DNA of 64,000 bases from Chamaecyparis obtusa (taxonomy: Eukaryota; Streptophyta; Pinopsida; Cupressales; Cupressaceae), in NCBI GenBank assembly GCA_027943335.1, contig BSBK01003560.1, positions 496,001-560,000 of the forward strand, written 5' to 3'. The notes below the pieces were generated by a model. It was not told where the DNA came from. It saw nothing but the letters and a program-made list of their open reading frames with translations, and did not search any database. Positions 33,093 to 43,849 of this stretch are shown piece by piece (positions within the stretch are counted from its first letter, which is position 1; each line of letters begins with the position of its first letter). A program made the position numbers and the translations under genes.

Positions 33093-34796
33093 ACTTTCTC
33101 TAATTGGGGATGAGGACTGCAAGGATGAAGCAAGGAACCTAGAATCTATAGTATAGGCTAGTGCTTAATTCATAGGGTGACAGAGTCAAGAGGCATGAAT
33201 AAAGGGAGATTCTTTGTAGAGGGAAGAGGGGAACTTGGCACAAAAAAAATGGACAAGCCAAAACTTTTTACATCCTAGATCAAGCCAAAATTTTATATAC
33301 AAAAGGGATAGGGCAAGATGCCCCTTACCTCAAGAAAGCTCCAGATAAATTATGGAAAACCATTCATAGGCTGGGAGAAATATGAACCCTCTTGGAGCAA
33401 CAGACTGTGACCAAGTAGTTTTCTTAAGAATAATGGGTATATGGTGAACTCCTCAATGCTGATTTTTATATTGATAGCATGCAACAATAACCTATAAACA
33501 CACTCCTAGCTAAAAATCCACTTCTCATCATAGATTTTTGAATCTTTTTGTGTGATAATTTTTGGCTTTTTATCAATATCTTCATCGCCTCTAACTTGGC
33601 TCTATTGATGATTGAGACAAATGAATCCAAGAATTGGGTAGCCTTCTTATAATTTTTGATGTCGGGACCTATGTGCTAGTGCGAATATTAAATCTGGCTC
33701 TTTATTGATGGCTGATAGACTTTCCATAGAAATGCAAGCATCAAAAATATTTGTAGAATTTGAACCAACTTCCTCATCATCTGAAAATTTCACACAACCA
33801 CTTGAAACAAAAATACTATCAAAATATAAATGGACATCCTTCACCTCATCTTCTATTCCATAGTTTTGTCTCACATGATACAATTTTTGAAGACAAGCCT
33901 TTTGAAGATATGGATTCAAAAGGAGGACATCTCTTTACTTATCCTTCCAAGAATTTTTCATTACAATTCCCATTGATAAATTTAGACTTTTCAAATTTAT
34001 CATCAAGACAATCCTCAATTTTCTTTTTAGAAATGCTATTAACTAATAACTCATCAATACTTGTAGAGGAAAAAGTTTCTTTTCATGAGGAAAATGAAGG
34101 TACTTGTGAGATTTTACCTATACTCTCTTCTTGATTAGCATATGTTTCCATAGAACCTTTCTTTTCTATTGCTTCCACTTCCTTGCCACCCTCTATGTGT
34201 TTTGAAATAATTTAATCAACAAGAAAGTGACTTCATTGTTCCTCTTTGTAATCCAATAATTCTTCCATGGGAATTGGCATATGACCTTTCACTCCATTGA
34301 TAAGGACCTTGAGTTTATTATTGTAGTACACCATTGATGAACGATGCATTTCTATACTATCTTTTATATCTTGTATTTTCTCATTAACAATCTTACTTTT
34401 TGATATTACACTATCTATAAGTGCATATTTATTTTATTTGAAGACACTAGAGCTCGTTTCACAAGGAGCAAGAAATAGAGCTTTATTATCAACATTTTTT
34501 TTCTATATCTTGTAAGGTTCAAAATAAAGATGGGTGTACCTTGTGGGGTTGAAGCTACATGTCGCCATAATTTTTTATAGGAAATCCACATTTATCGAGT
34601 TACCCATAACTATGTCACAAGAGGGATAGTCTTCATGTTCATCACCATCGTCATCATCATCAATCATATAAGTGGCACATGATGGTCTTTGTTGAAGCCA
34701 GGGCATGATTAAAGATTCTGAAAACAGAGTCGCGAACCTTCATTCTAGGGAAGATACCTTTTAGATTTATGAGAAGACACCAGTAGTTTGATTCTT
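33093..34796 (-). pseudogene. Interior of the pol-less element: uncharacterised, broken frames
   Basis: The minus strand shows short matching frames in both copies, such as 33647-33919 with LYHVRQNYGIEDEVKDVH and, upstream, an acidic patch coded by GAT repeats near 34630-34670. I see no zinc knuckle, protease, RT or integrase motif. It may be a decayed gag or captured sequence. The region right after the primer site holds no clear start codon frame. The + strand frame at 33760-34134 is antisense to this. Confidence 0.45.
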
Positions 34797-34814
34797 TCCT
34801 CGGTAGAGTTGCCA
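34797..34814 (-). promoter_or_regulatory. Primer-binding site of the pol-less element
   Basis: The minus strand reads TGGCAACTCTACCGAGGA six bases after the 5' LTR end. It resembles the TGGCGACTC-/TGGCGCCGTTGCC-type sites used by Tat/Athila/Ogre-like Gypsy elements, with several changes. This suggests the element derives from that Gypsy branch. Confidence 0.6.
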
Positions 34815-34820
34815 AAAATT

Positions 34821-36325
34821 TTTTGGTTAACAAATTGGCCTTTTATAATATTGACTCAAGCCCTCACAAGGCCTCTCTATCAACAAAAATTGAAAAAAAT
34901 GAAAATAAGGAATAAGAGTTTGATCTTTGAATTTTATAGGTACAAATCCCTATGAAAAATTTGCAATGAATATGTTTTTGTGCTATTTTTTATAGTAAAT
35001 GAGGTGTGCTCTTAACAAGAGAGTAGGAGAGGTTTCTAATGAATGTTCATCACCATGATACATCCATGAACAAATAACTAATTCAATGTACTAATTTCTA
35101 CAACGATGAAAACTATATTATGAAAATATATCTCTATGACCATGAAGATCACACATATAGTTTAACCATAAGTAATATAAATCTTTCAAACATCATGAAT
35201 ATAACAAAGGAAGGAAATAAATAGTGACTCATAGATCACCTTATAATCATGATTTTTAGAAACAAAAGTTTGATGCCCACAATTAATTCATTCCATTCAT
35301 CCTATATTCGCCCATTCAATAATAAATCAATAAGAGATAAATTAGTGAACAACAACCATGATTTAAAATTCGAGTCACACTTAGTTGTCACAATTGGGGG
35401 AATCTGAATCAAAATTTACGATCCTTGTTAAAAAAATTGAGCTAGTTTATAAAGTCCCCTTGCCTTCTCAATGGTTATGTAACAATCCTCTTTAAAACAT
35501 GAAAATAAAGTGTTATCAAAGAAATATTGAATAACTAAAAAATGAACTAAATGGAAATGTTGAGCCAAGTTTCATGAGATCTCTCCTTTATGCCTTGCTC
35601 AAAACCTTGAACCTCATATCAAGTGTGTGTTTGCCACTTGAGAGCGTGATAAATATTTTTCTCAAGATGCCTTTTTTCTTTTGCCCAAAACTCGCACTCA
35701 GACACCACGTGTCCATAAGATGCTTTCTTGCTGGTGGGCCCAGATGCTGCATAAGGATGTTTATTTTCTTTGTGTAAACTTAGGCTCGAGCACCACATGT
35801 CCACCACGCTTCACCTTCGTCAACTTATAGTCCCTACACCATCAAGTATAAACACAACATTGATTGAGAATGCATTTTCCAACTGGAAACACAGTGGGCA
35901 TTTTTCTTTGGATGCTTTTTTGTCTTTTCCCCAAACTCACGCTCAAGCACCACATGTTTTCTGGCGAGCCCGATTTCTCATAGATGATAAATTTCTTCAA
36001 TTTTTTGCTTTCTTTTACAGACCTGATAAAAAAAAAATATCCAAGTTGTAACCCTAAGTAAGTAAAGAAACATGTCAAACCATTATTTATTAAAGGTCCT
36101 CTTTCTATGAGTGGGTTGGGACTTTCATGGCTTCTAAATTTGGGCATCGAGATGCTTCTTCACGCAAGCTCTTTCTTAAGGGAAATACTGAGTGGTCACT
36201 TCAAAGCTCTTGTATTGAATATTGTAGCTATCATTAATCTAAATTTGAGACCCTTTATTTCTTGAATGTGAATCTATTTGAGTTGATGGAAAGTCTAAGA
36301 ATTTCTATTCCAAAAATGGGTAACA
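34821..36325 (-). repeat. 5' LTR of the pol-less element
   Basis: 1505 bp, aligned end to end with 31226-33092 except for the LINE-tail insertion and smaller gaps. The high-coordinate end TAACA borders the AATAT duplication. Confidence 0.88.
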
Positions 36326-36330
36326 AATAT

Positions 36331-36387
36331 TCCTACTCAAATTTGGCTCCAAGGTTAGCTCCAACACCTCTTTATCAATTTCCTTTA
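36331..36387 (-). pseudogene. Middle fragment of the split zinc-knuckle ORF
   Basis: This 57-base island lies between the pol-less LTR element and copia-2. On the minus strand it encodes VLKEIDKEVLELTLEPNLSR together with bases from the flanks. The frame is open into 31220 on one side and into 39995-40080 on the other once the two insertions and one copy of each target duplication are set aside. The island shows that both elements landed in one coding sequence. Confidence 0.55.
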
Positions 36388-37168
36388 TGTTAATATTTCA
36401 GACTTTGAAAAGAAAATAACAATCTATATATAATCTTTTAGAACTAAGACTTAGGCCCTTTCAAAAATATAGATGAATATAAGATAGATAATACCCAGTT
36501 TAGATGCTTGAAATCTGCTGAATGATTGTAAGAAGAAGCCTTCAATCCAATGCTATTATTCAGCTCCAATCGACTCTTTAAGTCTGCTACAATTTTCTCT
36601 TTAAGGTCTGCTATAATGCCTCTCCAATTCTGCTATAATATATAAAAGTAGGTATGCTCCAAGTATGTATTTAGGTCTACTACAGGTGTGAATTTAGGTC
36701 TGTTATTCTTCTTTCCAAATTCCCAAGAAGCTTCTATAATGTTTGAACAATTATACAATGATGATCTGAATTATAAGTCTGCTAAAAGTGCGAAATAAGG
36801 TAGTCATGTTATGTTTTCTATATCTTGGATAATTCGCACCATAGGTCTCACAAACACACACACACAGATGTGTGTGTGTGTGTGTGAAGACATTCAAAAT
36901 ACACACCTCAACATCAATGGTAAAGGCCAACCTGAATCGACTAAGTATATTTCACATAGTATTAACACAAGTCGTTCCTTATGGACAATATGAAGTAATC
37001 CCTTTAGGACAATATTAAGATGTTTCTTATCTTTCATTCAGAGTTTAATACAATAATTAATGAGATGTATGTTGAGATAAATAATAAATAATAGGTATAT
37101 TATTTATTATTCATCTCAGCATACATGTCATTGATTTGATCTTTTTGAAAAGGCCACAAATATCAACA
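36388..37168 (-). repeat. 3' LTR of copia-2
   Basis: Matches 39220-39989. It contains a (CA)n/(TG)n inverted microsatellite at 36854-36884 and a long inverted repeat at 37065-37126; both recur in the other LTR. Confidence 0.9.
37065..37126. repeat. 28-bp inverted repeat (hairpin) in copia-2 LTR
   Basis: Arms 37065-37092 and 37099-37126 are complementary except for two positions, with a 6-base loop. The same structure is kept at 39886-39947 in the 5' LTR, with the same two mismatches. Confidence 0.85.
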
Positions 37169-37296
37169 CTCCCTCTTGGTCTTGAGGGAAGATCAAAATA
37201 AATCTCATAATTAACATAATGTAGTTAGATGATGTAATCAATCATATCATGTCCCAACAATATCTCATGATGTAAAGTATAATCACAGAGTCTCAA

Positions 37297-37708
37297 TTCT
37301 CTAATGCTCAAATGTCCAAGAGCCTCAATGGTCAAATATCCAATAGCCTCAATGCTCAAATATGCAAGAGCCTCAACGCTCAAATATGCAAGAGCCTCAA
37401 TGCTCAAATATGTAGGAGCCTTAATGCTCAAATATGTAAGATCCTCAATGCTCAATTATGTAAGATCCTCAATGCTCAAATATGCAAGAGCCTCAACGGT
37501 CAAATATGCAAGAGCCTCAATGCTCACATATGTAGGAGCCTCAACTCTCAAATATGTAAAAGCCTCAATGCTCAAATGTGTAAGAGCCTCGATGCTCAAA
37601 TATGCAAGAGCCTCAATGCTCTAATATGCAAAAGCCTCAATGCTCAAATATGTAAGAACTTCAACACTCAAATATGTAGGAGCCTCAATGCTCAAATATG
37701 CAATGCCT
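37297..37708. repeat. 24-bp minisatellite inside copia-2
   Basis: About 17 copies of a 24-bp unit around AGCCTCAATGCTCAAATATG. Because 24 is a multiple of 3, several frames stay open (for example 37304-37624 and 37312-37740), giving false repeat proteins. It lies between the RNase H end and the polypurine tract. Confidence 0.95.
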
Positions 37709-37814
37709 ACAAAAGAAAATGTATGCATATGTTAGTATAACAAAATACTCATATTTTCACCATGCCAAGTTTATTTCTAAAATGCTCAATTTTATTCTTA
37801 GCAAGGGGTTTGGT

Positions 37815-39130
37815 TAGAATATCTGTAGTTTATTCCTCAGTACAGACATATTTTAATTTAATAGCTTTCCTTTCTACCATGTCTCTAATATAGTGATATG
37901 GAATTTCAATGTTTTTGGATCTATTGTGGAACATTGGGTTGATAGAAAGTTTAATACAACTTTGATTATCATAGTGAATAACTGTAGGTTCCATGGGTTG
38001 ACCAAATAATCCTATAAGGAGTCTTCTTAACCAAATTGCTTCTTTAGGAGTCTTATTTTCTAAGGATGAATGAGGACATGTGTTTTGAATATAGACTGCA
38101 GTGTTAGATGCCTCAGTCCAAAGTGGAGTGAGAAGATCTTGGTTGTGAAGCATAGCTCTTGTAGCTTCTATAATGGTTCTATTTTTCCTTTCTGCAACAT
38201 CATTTTGTTGGGGATTATAAGGAACAGTAAACTTGGGCTCTTAATTCCTACTTCTTTACAGTAGGTGTTGAAGACCTCAGAAGTGTACTGGCCTCCATTA
38301 TATGATCTAAGAATTTTTATCTTTTTATTGGTGAGATTTTCTATTAGAGATTTAAACTCTTTAAATTTCTTGAGAACTTCAATTTATTCTTTACTTTTGA
38401 GAAAGTATATCCATGTTTTCCTAGAGAAATAGTCCAAAAATATAATATAATATAGACATCCTCCTATGGATGGTACAAACATGGGCCCAGAAAGGTCAGT
38501 GTGAATGATTTCTAGAATTTCTTTAGTTTTACTTTTATTGTTGTTAAAGGTAGTCTTAATATTCTTTCCTAGAGCGCAACCTTTACAAACACCTTCATGT
38601 TTTAAGGGTAGGTTAGGAAGACCTACAACTAGATTGAATATAGATGATGAGGTCTAAAAATTTAGGTGACCTAATCTCCTATGCCATAGTTCACAAGGAT
38701 CGGTGGATGCAATTGAGAGAGCTTGAAGAGAGGTTGTATCAAGCTTGTATAAGAATTCATGACGAATTTCTATAGTATAGGCTTGTTTTAGATTTGAATT
38801 TTTAGGCCATGCCAATACTTTCCCTTCCATAAAGGGAACTCTATAGCCTTAATCCTCAAGGGTTGATATGGAGACAAGTTTTCATTTTATGCCTGGGACA
38901 TATAAGACTTCAAATATTTGAAGGGTTATCTCGGATTTCAATTGGATAAGACAATTCCCAATTCCCATGATAGGATAAGAGGTATCATCTCCTATGGTGA
39001 CTTATTCTCTACAAGTTTCTATAAATAAATCTGAATTCTCTGTGAATCCAATTATATGCCTAGAAGCCCCGCTATCAATAACCCAAGAATATCGATTAGA
39101 TGTTTGAGTTGATAGGGAAGAATAGAGGGC
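37815..39130 (-). pseudogene. copia-2 pol remnant with RT deleted
   Basis: The minus strand shows protease (WVIDSGASRHI near 39090), a GAG-pre-integrase zone (LWHRRLGHLNF; CKGCALGK), the integrase core start (HTDLSGPM; DYFSRKTWIYF), then at 38153-37830 a junction in which integrase sequence (SSLENKTPKEAIW) runs straight into RNase H C-terminal sequence (HYDNQSCIKLS; HIRDMV-like YHYIRDMVERK). Reverse transcriptase and most of RNase H are deleted. Stops and frame changes occur throughout. No gag is seen between 39130 and the primer site. Confidence 0.85.
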
Positions 39131-39206
39131 TAGATTATCCATAATTTCTAAGCCTTAAAAGTTTGAGATTTTTTTCCTAAAATATGAGATGGATCTGTTC
39201 TAACTT

Positions 39207-39219
39207 GGCTCTGATATCA
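39207..39219 (-). promoter_or_regulatory. Primer-binding site of copia-2
   Basis: The minus strand reads TGATATCAGAGCC directly after the 5' LTR. This is the initiator-Met-tRNA site TGGTATCAGAGCC with one G-to-A change. Confidence 0.88.
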
Positions 39220-39989
39220 TGTTAATATTTTAGACTTTGAAAAGAAAATATCAATCTATAAATGATCTTTTAGAACTAAGACTTAGGCCCTTTCAAAAAT
39301 ATAGATGAATAGAAGATAGATAATACCCGGTTTAGATGCTTGAAATTTACTGAATGATTGTAAGAAGAAGCCTTCAATCCAATACTATTATTCTGATCCA
39401 ATCGACTCTTTAAGTCTGTTGCAATTTGCTCTTTAAGGTCTGCTATAATGCCTCTCCAATTCTGCTACAATATATGAACTAAAGGTCTACTTCAAGTATG
39501 TATTTAGGTCTTCTACAAGTGTGAATTTAGGTTTTTTATTCTTCTTTCCAAATTGCTAAGAAGATGCTATAATGTTGGAACAATTATACAATGATGATCT
39601 GAATTATAAGTCTACTGAAAGTGTGAAATAAGACATCCATGCTATGTTTTCTATGTCTTGGATAATTTGAACCATAGGTCACACACACACACATGTGTGT
39701 GTGTGTGAAGACATTCAAAAAACACACCTCAACATCAATGGTAAAGGCTGACCTGAATCAGCTAAGTATATTTTGCATAGTATTAACACAAGTCATCCCT
39801 AATGAAAAATATGAAGTCCTCCCTCTAGGATAATATAAAGATGTTTCTTATCTTTCATTCATAGTTTAATACAAAAATTATTGAGATGTATGTTGAGATA
39901 AATAATAAATAATAGGTGTATTATTTATTATTCATCTCAGCATACATGTCATTGATTTGATTTTTTCAAAAATGCCACAAATATGAACA
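39220..39989 (-). repeat. 5' LTR of copia-2
   Basis: Partner of 36388-37168. It carries the (CA)n/(TG)n palindromic microsatellite at about 39680-39707 and the 28-bp inverted repeat at 39886-39947. Confidence 0.9.
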
Positions 39990-39994
39990 CTCTA

Positions 39995-40440
39995 GCACTC
40001 ATACTTTTACCAATTGCTCCACAAATAAATTATTTGCTTTGTTATCTTTTTGATCTCCCTCTTGTTTCTCTCTATCAAACCCAATTTTATCATACTGCCT
40101 CACTTCTTCCTCCCTATTCCTGTCATTTTATGACAAACTTTCATTGTATGGCCTCTAACTTTGCATTTTTTGCAAATTTCCATTGAGTCATTGACCTCGG
40201 TATTTTGTACTCAAGATATTTCCTTATTAAAGGGGTTGAATTTTGACTCCTAGTCTTTGATGTAGGAATCAAAACACCCATCATATACGAGCCCTCATTC
40301 AAAATATTTCTTTTCATCTCTCTAATAGGGAAATCCATTAGAAAAATTCCATTTGAGAGAGTTTTCAAAAATGCATCTTTTCTCCAACACTTGAACACCA
40401 AGATCTTAGCCATTCCTAACCCATTTCATAAGAAAATATA
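39995..40440 (-). pseudogene. N-terminal part of a zinc-knuckle retroelement ORF
   Basis: The minus strand encodes a frame from the Met at 40413 (MAKILVFKCWRKD, NGIFLMDFPIREMK). After a frame change it reads a CCHC zinc knuckle, CKKCKVRGHTMKVC, at 40174-40133, fitting CX2CX4HX4C. A Lys/Asp/Glu-rich linker follows (REKQEGDQKDNKANN). The order fits ORF1 of plant LINEs, where a nucleic-acid-binding domain precedes the knuckle, or a gag. The ORF resumes at 36387 and 31220 after two later insertions. The assignment to LINE ORF1 is inference; the knuckle itself is clear. Confidence 0.55.
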
Positions 40441-41829
40441 CCCTTTCAATTTATCAATTGACTCCTAACTTTTGTTCCTCCAAAATGCAATGATTTACAT
40501 GTTTGGTCAATATAGGAATTTATTGACCATTCTTGTTGACATAAGTTGATTAACTCAAGCTCATAAAGGTGATTTTTAGCACTGCTTTGACTATGATTTA
40601 GTTATCATTATAAAGGTGAAATATTTAGAGGCAAGAAACCAAGAGTAACATTATCATGAGCACAATCATATCCAGTAAATTAATTTCCTAAGGACATGAC
40701 ATTTATGTTAATTCTATCATAAAAAGAAAACTAATTAGTTATTCTAAACCTTATTTAATTTACTATTTACTTGTCCTACTATATATAGAGTTTAGTTATA
40801 TTTATCTAGGGGCTAAGGTTTAGTCATATGGTGTTTGAGTAGTTTTCACCTCCTAGATTTAATATAGTTTTTATAGGGAGGATTTTCGCTTTATATTTTG
40901 GTGAACTTGACTTATTGAACTAATCTAACTCTTTCCCTTAGGAGCATGCCATATTTTTATTTTATTTTAATCAATTAGATACTTGTGATTTATTAACTTC
41001 TATATTAGACTTGATCCTTCTTATTTTATTATTCTAGTATCTCTTAAATATTGTAGCTCATACACAATATCAACTAGTTCCTAACATTCCACTTAGGAGC
41101 CCTAGGTTGAACCCAAAAATGGTTATGAACTAAAGCAATGTAATCATGACTGAAAGTTTGCACACCATGATTCACCAAAATAAAGATGATTGACTTGGTG
41201 GTCAACACCTCCTTGGAGATTCATGACATGGCTTAATTGCCTCCTATGGGTCGAGTTAAATCTGGCATTTGTATTGAGCATTAATAGTTCGAGCTTTTGG
41301 TGCAACGGAAAATGATTCCAACAATGATTACTTTGATCATGTTCCTCATATTGCAACAATGGATAAGAGTAAAACCAATACTTTTGATCAATTTTTAAAC
41401 TGATTTTGATCATCTTGATTATAATGCTAATCGTTTTGATCTAATCAAGTCATCTGAGGTAAATTTTTATGGAATGAAGGTTCTTAGATGTATTGTAAAT
41501 AAAAGACAATTTATCATTAAGCTTTCTTGTTGATACACCCATCATTCCCCCATAATCCCAAGCTGCCTCTTTTATCATTCACTTCCATATTCTATCTCTT
41601 TTAATACCCATTCTTGATGACACTCCTCTTGTTTCCCCTCACAATTACTACTTCTCCTATATACTTTTCATCTGATATTTGAAACACGTGATGGTAATGT
41701 AGACCCAACGACTTATTTACACTCTTTGAATGCCACTTGATTAGACTAAAATCTAAACCAATAAACATAACTACATTATTTAACTAAAATCTAAATCTTA
41801 ACTCATGAGACCCAATCACTACAAAATCT
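40441..41829. other. Anonymous AT-rich DNA
   Basis: No supported gene. An 89-codon minus-strand frame at 41144-41413 has no recognisable motif. Confidence 0.5.
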
Positions 41830-42075
41830 AAAGTGATCTAGAACATCAAACAAGAATTGTTTATCTACTTTATCATAGGCCTTACAAATATCTTTGTTCA
41901 AGATCATTCTTTCCACTTTGGCTTTCCTAACAATATGAATATCTTCATGTGCTATAATAATGGCTTGAGAAATTGACCTCACTAGTGTAAAGCCCTGTTG
42001 TCCCTTTAAAATTATTTTAATAGTACTTTTACCTATGAAATATCTCTTCTCTAAAAAGGATTTCCATATAATCTT
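41825..42075 (-). pseudogene. LINE reverse transcriptase fragment
   Basis: The minus strand encodes GFTLVRSISQAIIIAHEDIH followed by DICKAYDKVDKQFLFDVLD. These match the conserved GRSI..NI..AHE and DI.KAYD.V.W..L..VL blocks of plant non-LTR retrotransposon RT, with Trp replaced by Lys in the second block. It is only about 70 codons, then stops. The catalytic F/YADD region is not present. Confidence 0.8.
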
Positions 42076-42229
42076 TTCTCCCCCTAAAAAGAATAATAAA
42101 TCAGCCTATAAGATTAATTACTTTTTCATTAAAATTTGCTAACTTTGATTCAATGTTTACTAATATATATTAAAATAAATAAATTGTTTAACATCTTTAA
42201 TATATATATTTTTTTATAAAATATTAAAG

Positions 42230-42480
42230 CAATGAAAAAGCAGGTAAAAATAACAGAAAATGCATCGGGAAAGAAAAAACAGAAAAAAGCAGAAACGGAA
42301 GCGGGAAACCAGAATTTCAGGCTGAAGAAAAAGCAGGAAAAAGCAGGAAAACCAGAATTATCTATGAAAGAAAAAGCAGGAAAAAACAGGAAAAATCAAG
42401 TAAAAGCAGGTAATAGTCGTGAAGACAACGTTCGAATTATCTATGAAAGAAAAAGCAAGTAAAAGCAGGTAATAGTCGTT
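42230..42480 (+). repeat. GA-rich low-complexity repeat
   Basis: Repeated GAAAAAGCAGGAAAA phrases plus a near-exact duplication of GTAAAAGCAGGTAATAGTCG (42399 and 42455). The 76-codon Lys/Glu-rich frame here follows from the repeat; I do not support it as a gene. Confidence 0.7.
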
Positions 42481-42501
42481 AAGATAGTGTTTTTCATCTT
42501 C

Positions 42502-42509
42502 TATAAATA
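42502..42509 (+). promoter_or_regulatory. Possible TATA box of a gene 5' end
   Basis: TATAAATA is followed about 30 bases later by a CT-rich stretch typical of a plant 5' leader, then by an ATG and plausible splice sites. This is suggestive only. Confidence 0.35.
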
Positions 42510-42534
42510 GCTCTGTCTCTTTCATTTGCAGAGA

Positions 42535-43043
42535 GTATTTTTCCTTTTCTGTCAATAGCTCCGTCTCTTCTGTCAATATTTCGTGTGTTTTTGTGAATGT
42601 TTTGTTCATTTTGCTCTCTTCTTTCTTTAATGTCTTGTGTTGGAGTTTTCTTGTTTTGTTTAGTTTTTCGTAAGATTTATCATGTTTTGTAGTGATGCTT
42701 TTTTCTGGTTCGTCTGTGCTTTGTTTTTCTTTTTTGGTTGTTTTTTTGTGCTTTACATAGTAAGAGATGGAACAGAGGAAGAGGCGGAGAAAAAGGAAGC
42801 CACAACTGATGGAGGCAAAATTCTTGTTCTGGGTAATTATTTCTACATGTATTCGATATTTTATATTGTTTTGATGACCACGTTCTGTGACTAGCTGTCC
42901 TTGTTTATTACAAGACTAATTTGAATATATTTGAATTCCAATTCTCATAAATTTTTTTGCAGAGCGAGGATGGAGGACTTGTTACAGGGATTGAATACGA
43001 AAGCCACAGATGAGAGGAGGGAGAGAATAGCACATACATTCAG
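42535..43043 (+). other. Candidate 5' exons of an unrecognised gene
   Basis: A possible first exon ends at 42832 before GGGTAATT. A second, 42963-43043, sits between TTTTTTTGCAG and GGTATGTC, both strong splice contexts. An ATG at 42970 opens a frame of about 25 codons with no stop to the donor (MEDLLQGLNTKATDERRERI), charged and helix-prone. Exon 1 would then be untranslated or carry short upstream frames. No continuation could be recognised downstream, where LINE fragments begin at about 43430. It may be a gene start separated from its body, or chance. Confidence 0.35.
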
Positions 43044-43849
43044 GTATGTCTATCTGGTAGCTTTTTCTTCCGTCTACTAGCCATTCTTTACTTTAGAAAC
43101 TGTTTTTTAATCTTAATCTCATATTCTTTTATATGAATCCTAAATTTTAAATGAATTGAAATAAAGATTGAGAATGATAGGTTGAGTTATCTATTATTGC
43201 GCTGTAATATTCTTTTTCTCTCCCTAATACTGGATCTAATTGGAGTGAGGGTTAGATTTTAACACTAAAGGCAATCTCCAAAATGTGGACCATATTAGTA
43301 AGAGAGAACTTTTAGGGAGAGCACTGAAATAGCAATAGGGATGAGAGAACTTCTAGGGAGAGCACTGAAATACCTACACAAATTTCAATGGCATGCTGTA
43401 GGTCAAGCCCAACATGAAATCTCTGTGCCACATGGGCAAGTACAATCTTCTTAGAACCTCTCCCCTTTGCTAAATACAACTTTCACAAAAGAGTTGGTCG
43501 TCTATAAACTGATTGTTTTGTAATCCACGTCTTATATACATGCATGAAGTAACTTCCTCTCCTCATTGAATTCCAATCTTACATTAATGTTCGCATAAGG
43601 CTTATACGTGCAGGATAAGCACACCATCAGATTCTCAGTAATAGGTAGCAAATTATTAGTAAAACTAGGATTATAAAGGACGTTTTGGAATGCAAATTTC
43701 TTACTCCAATCCAAACTGATCCTTAAAGGCAAGGGATCGGTCTCATTCATCAATATGTCATCTTCTTATTTCATTGCTTAAAGGCTGGGGATTGGTGTCA
43801 TTCATTCTCTTTTCTAAATATGATGACTGCTTCACTATGCCATTCATCT

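Larger units (their letters stand above)
28965..34034 (+). repeat. Right arm of the long inverted duplication
   Basis: Partner of 1-6465. It begins inside copy A of the unclassified element and runs through anonymous repeat DNA, a short LTR, a split ORF end, the complete 3' LTR and part of the interior of the pol-less element. The inter-arm spacer is about 22.5 kb. Confidence 0.9.
31226..36325 (-). mobile_element. Pol-less LTR retrotransposon (LARD-like), complete
   Basis: A 5.1-kb element on the minus strand. The 5' LTR is 34821-36325 (1505 bp), the interior 33093-34820 (1.73 kb) and the 3' LTR 31226-33092 (1867 bp). A perfect 5-bp target duplication AATAT flanks it at 31221-31225 and 36326-36330. 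The LTR ends are TGTT/AACA, with TGTT changed to TTTT at 34821. A primer-binding site lies at 34797-34814. There is no pol. The LTR length difference is largely the LINE-tail insertion in the 3' LTR. Such elements depend on enzymes supplied by relatives. Confidence 0.88.
36388..39989 (-). mobile_element. Internally deleted Ty1/copia element (copia-2)
   Basis: A 3.6-kb element on the minus strand. The LTRs at 36388-37168 (781 bp) and 39220-39989 (770 bp) run from TGTTAATATTT to AACA on the plus strand. CTTTA and CTCTA flank it (one change). It has a primer site, a polypurine tract (AAGAGGGAG before 37168 on the minus strand) and a 2.05-kb interior holding protease and integrase parts joined to the end of RNase H. 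Gag and reverse transcriptase are missing, so it is non-autonomous. Confidence 0.9.

Noticed and set aside
37304..37740. Repeat proteins in both strands of the 24-bp array
   Set aside because: The period is a multiple of three, so frames stay open by default; the array lies inside copia-2 and has no start context.
42232..42462. Lys/Glu-rich 76-codon gene
   Set aside because: Low-complexity GA-rich repeat with an internal duplication; no homologous product recognised.
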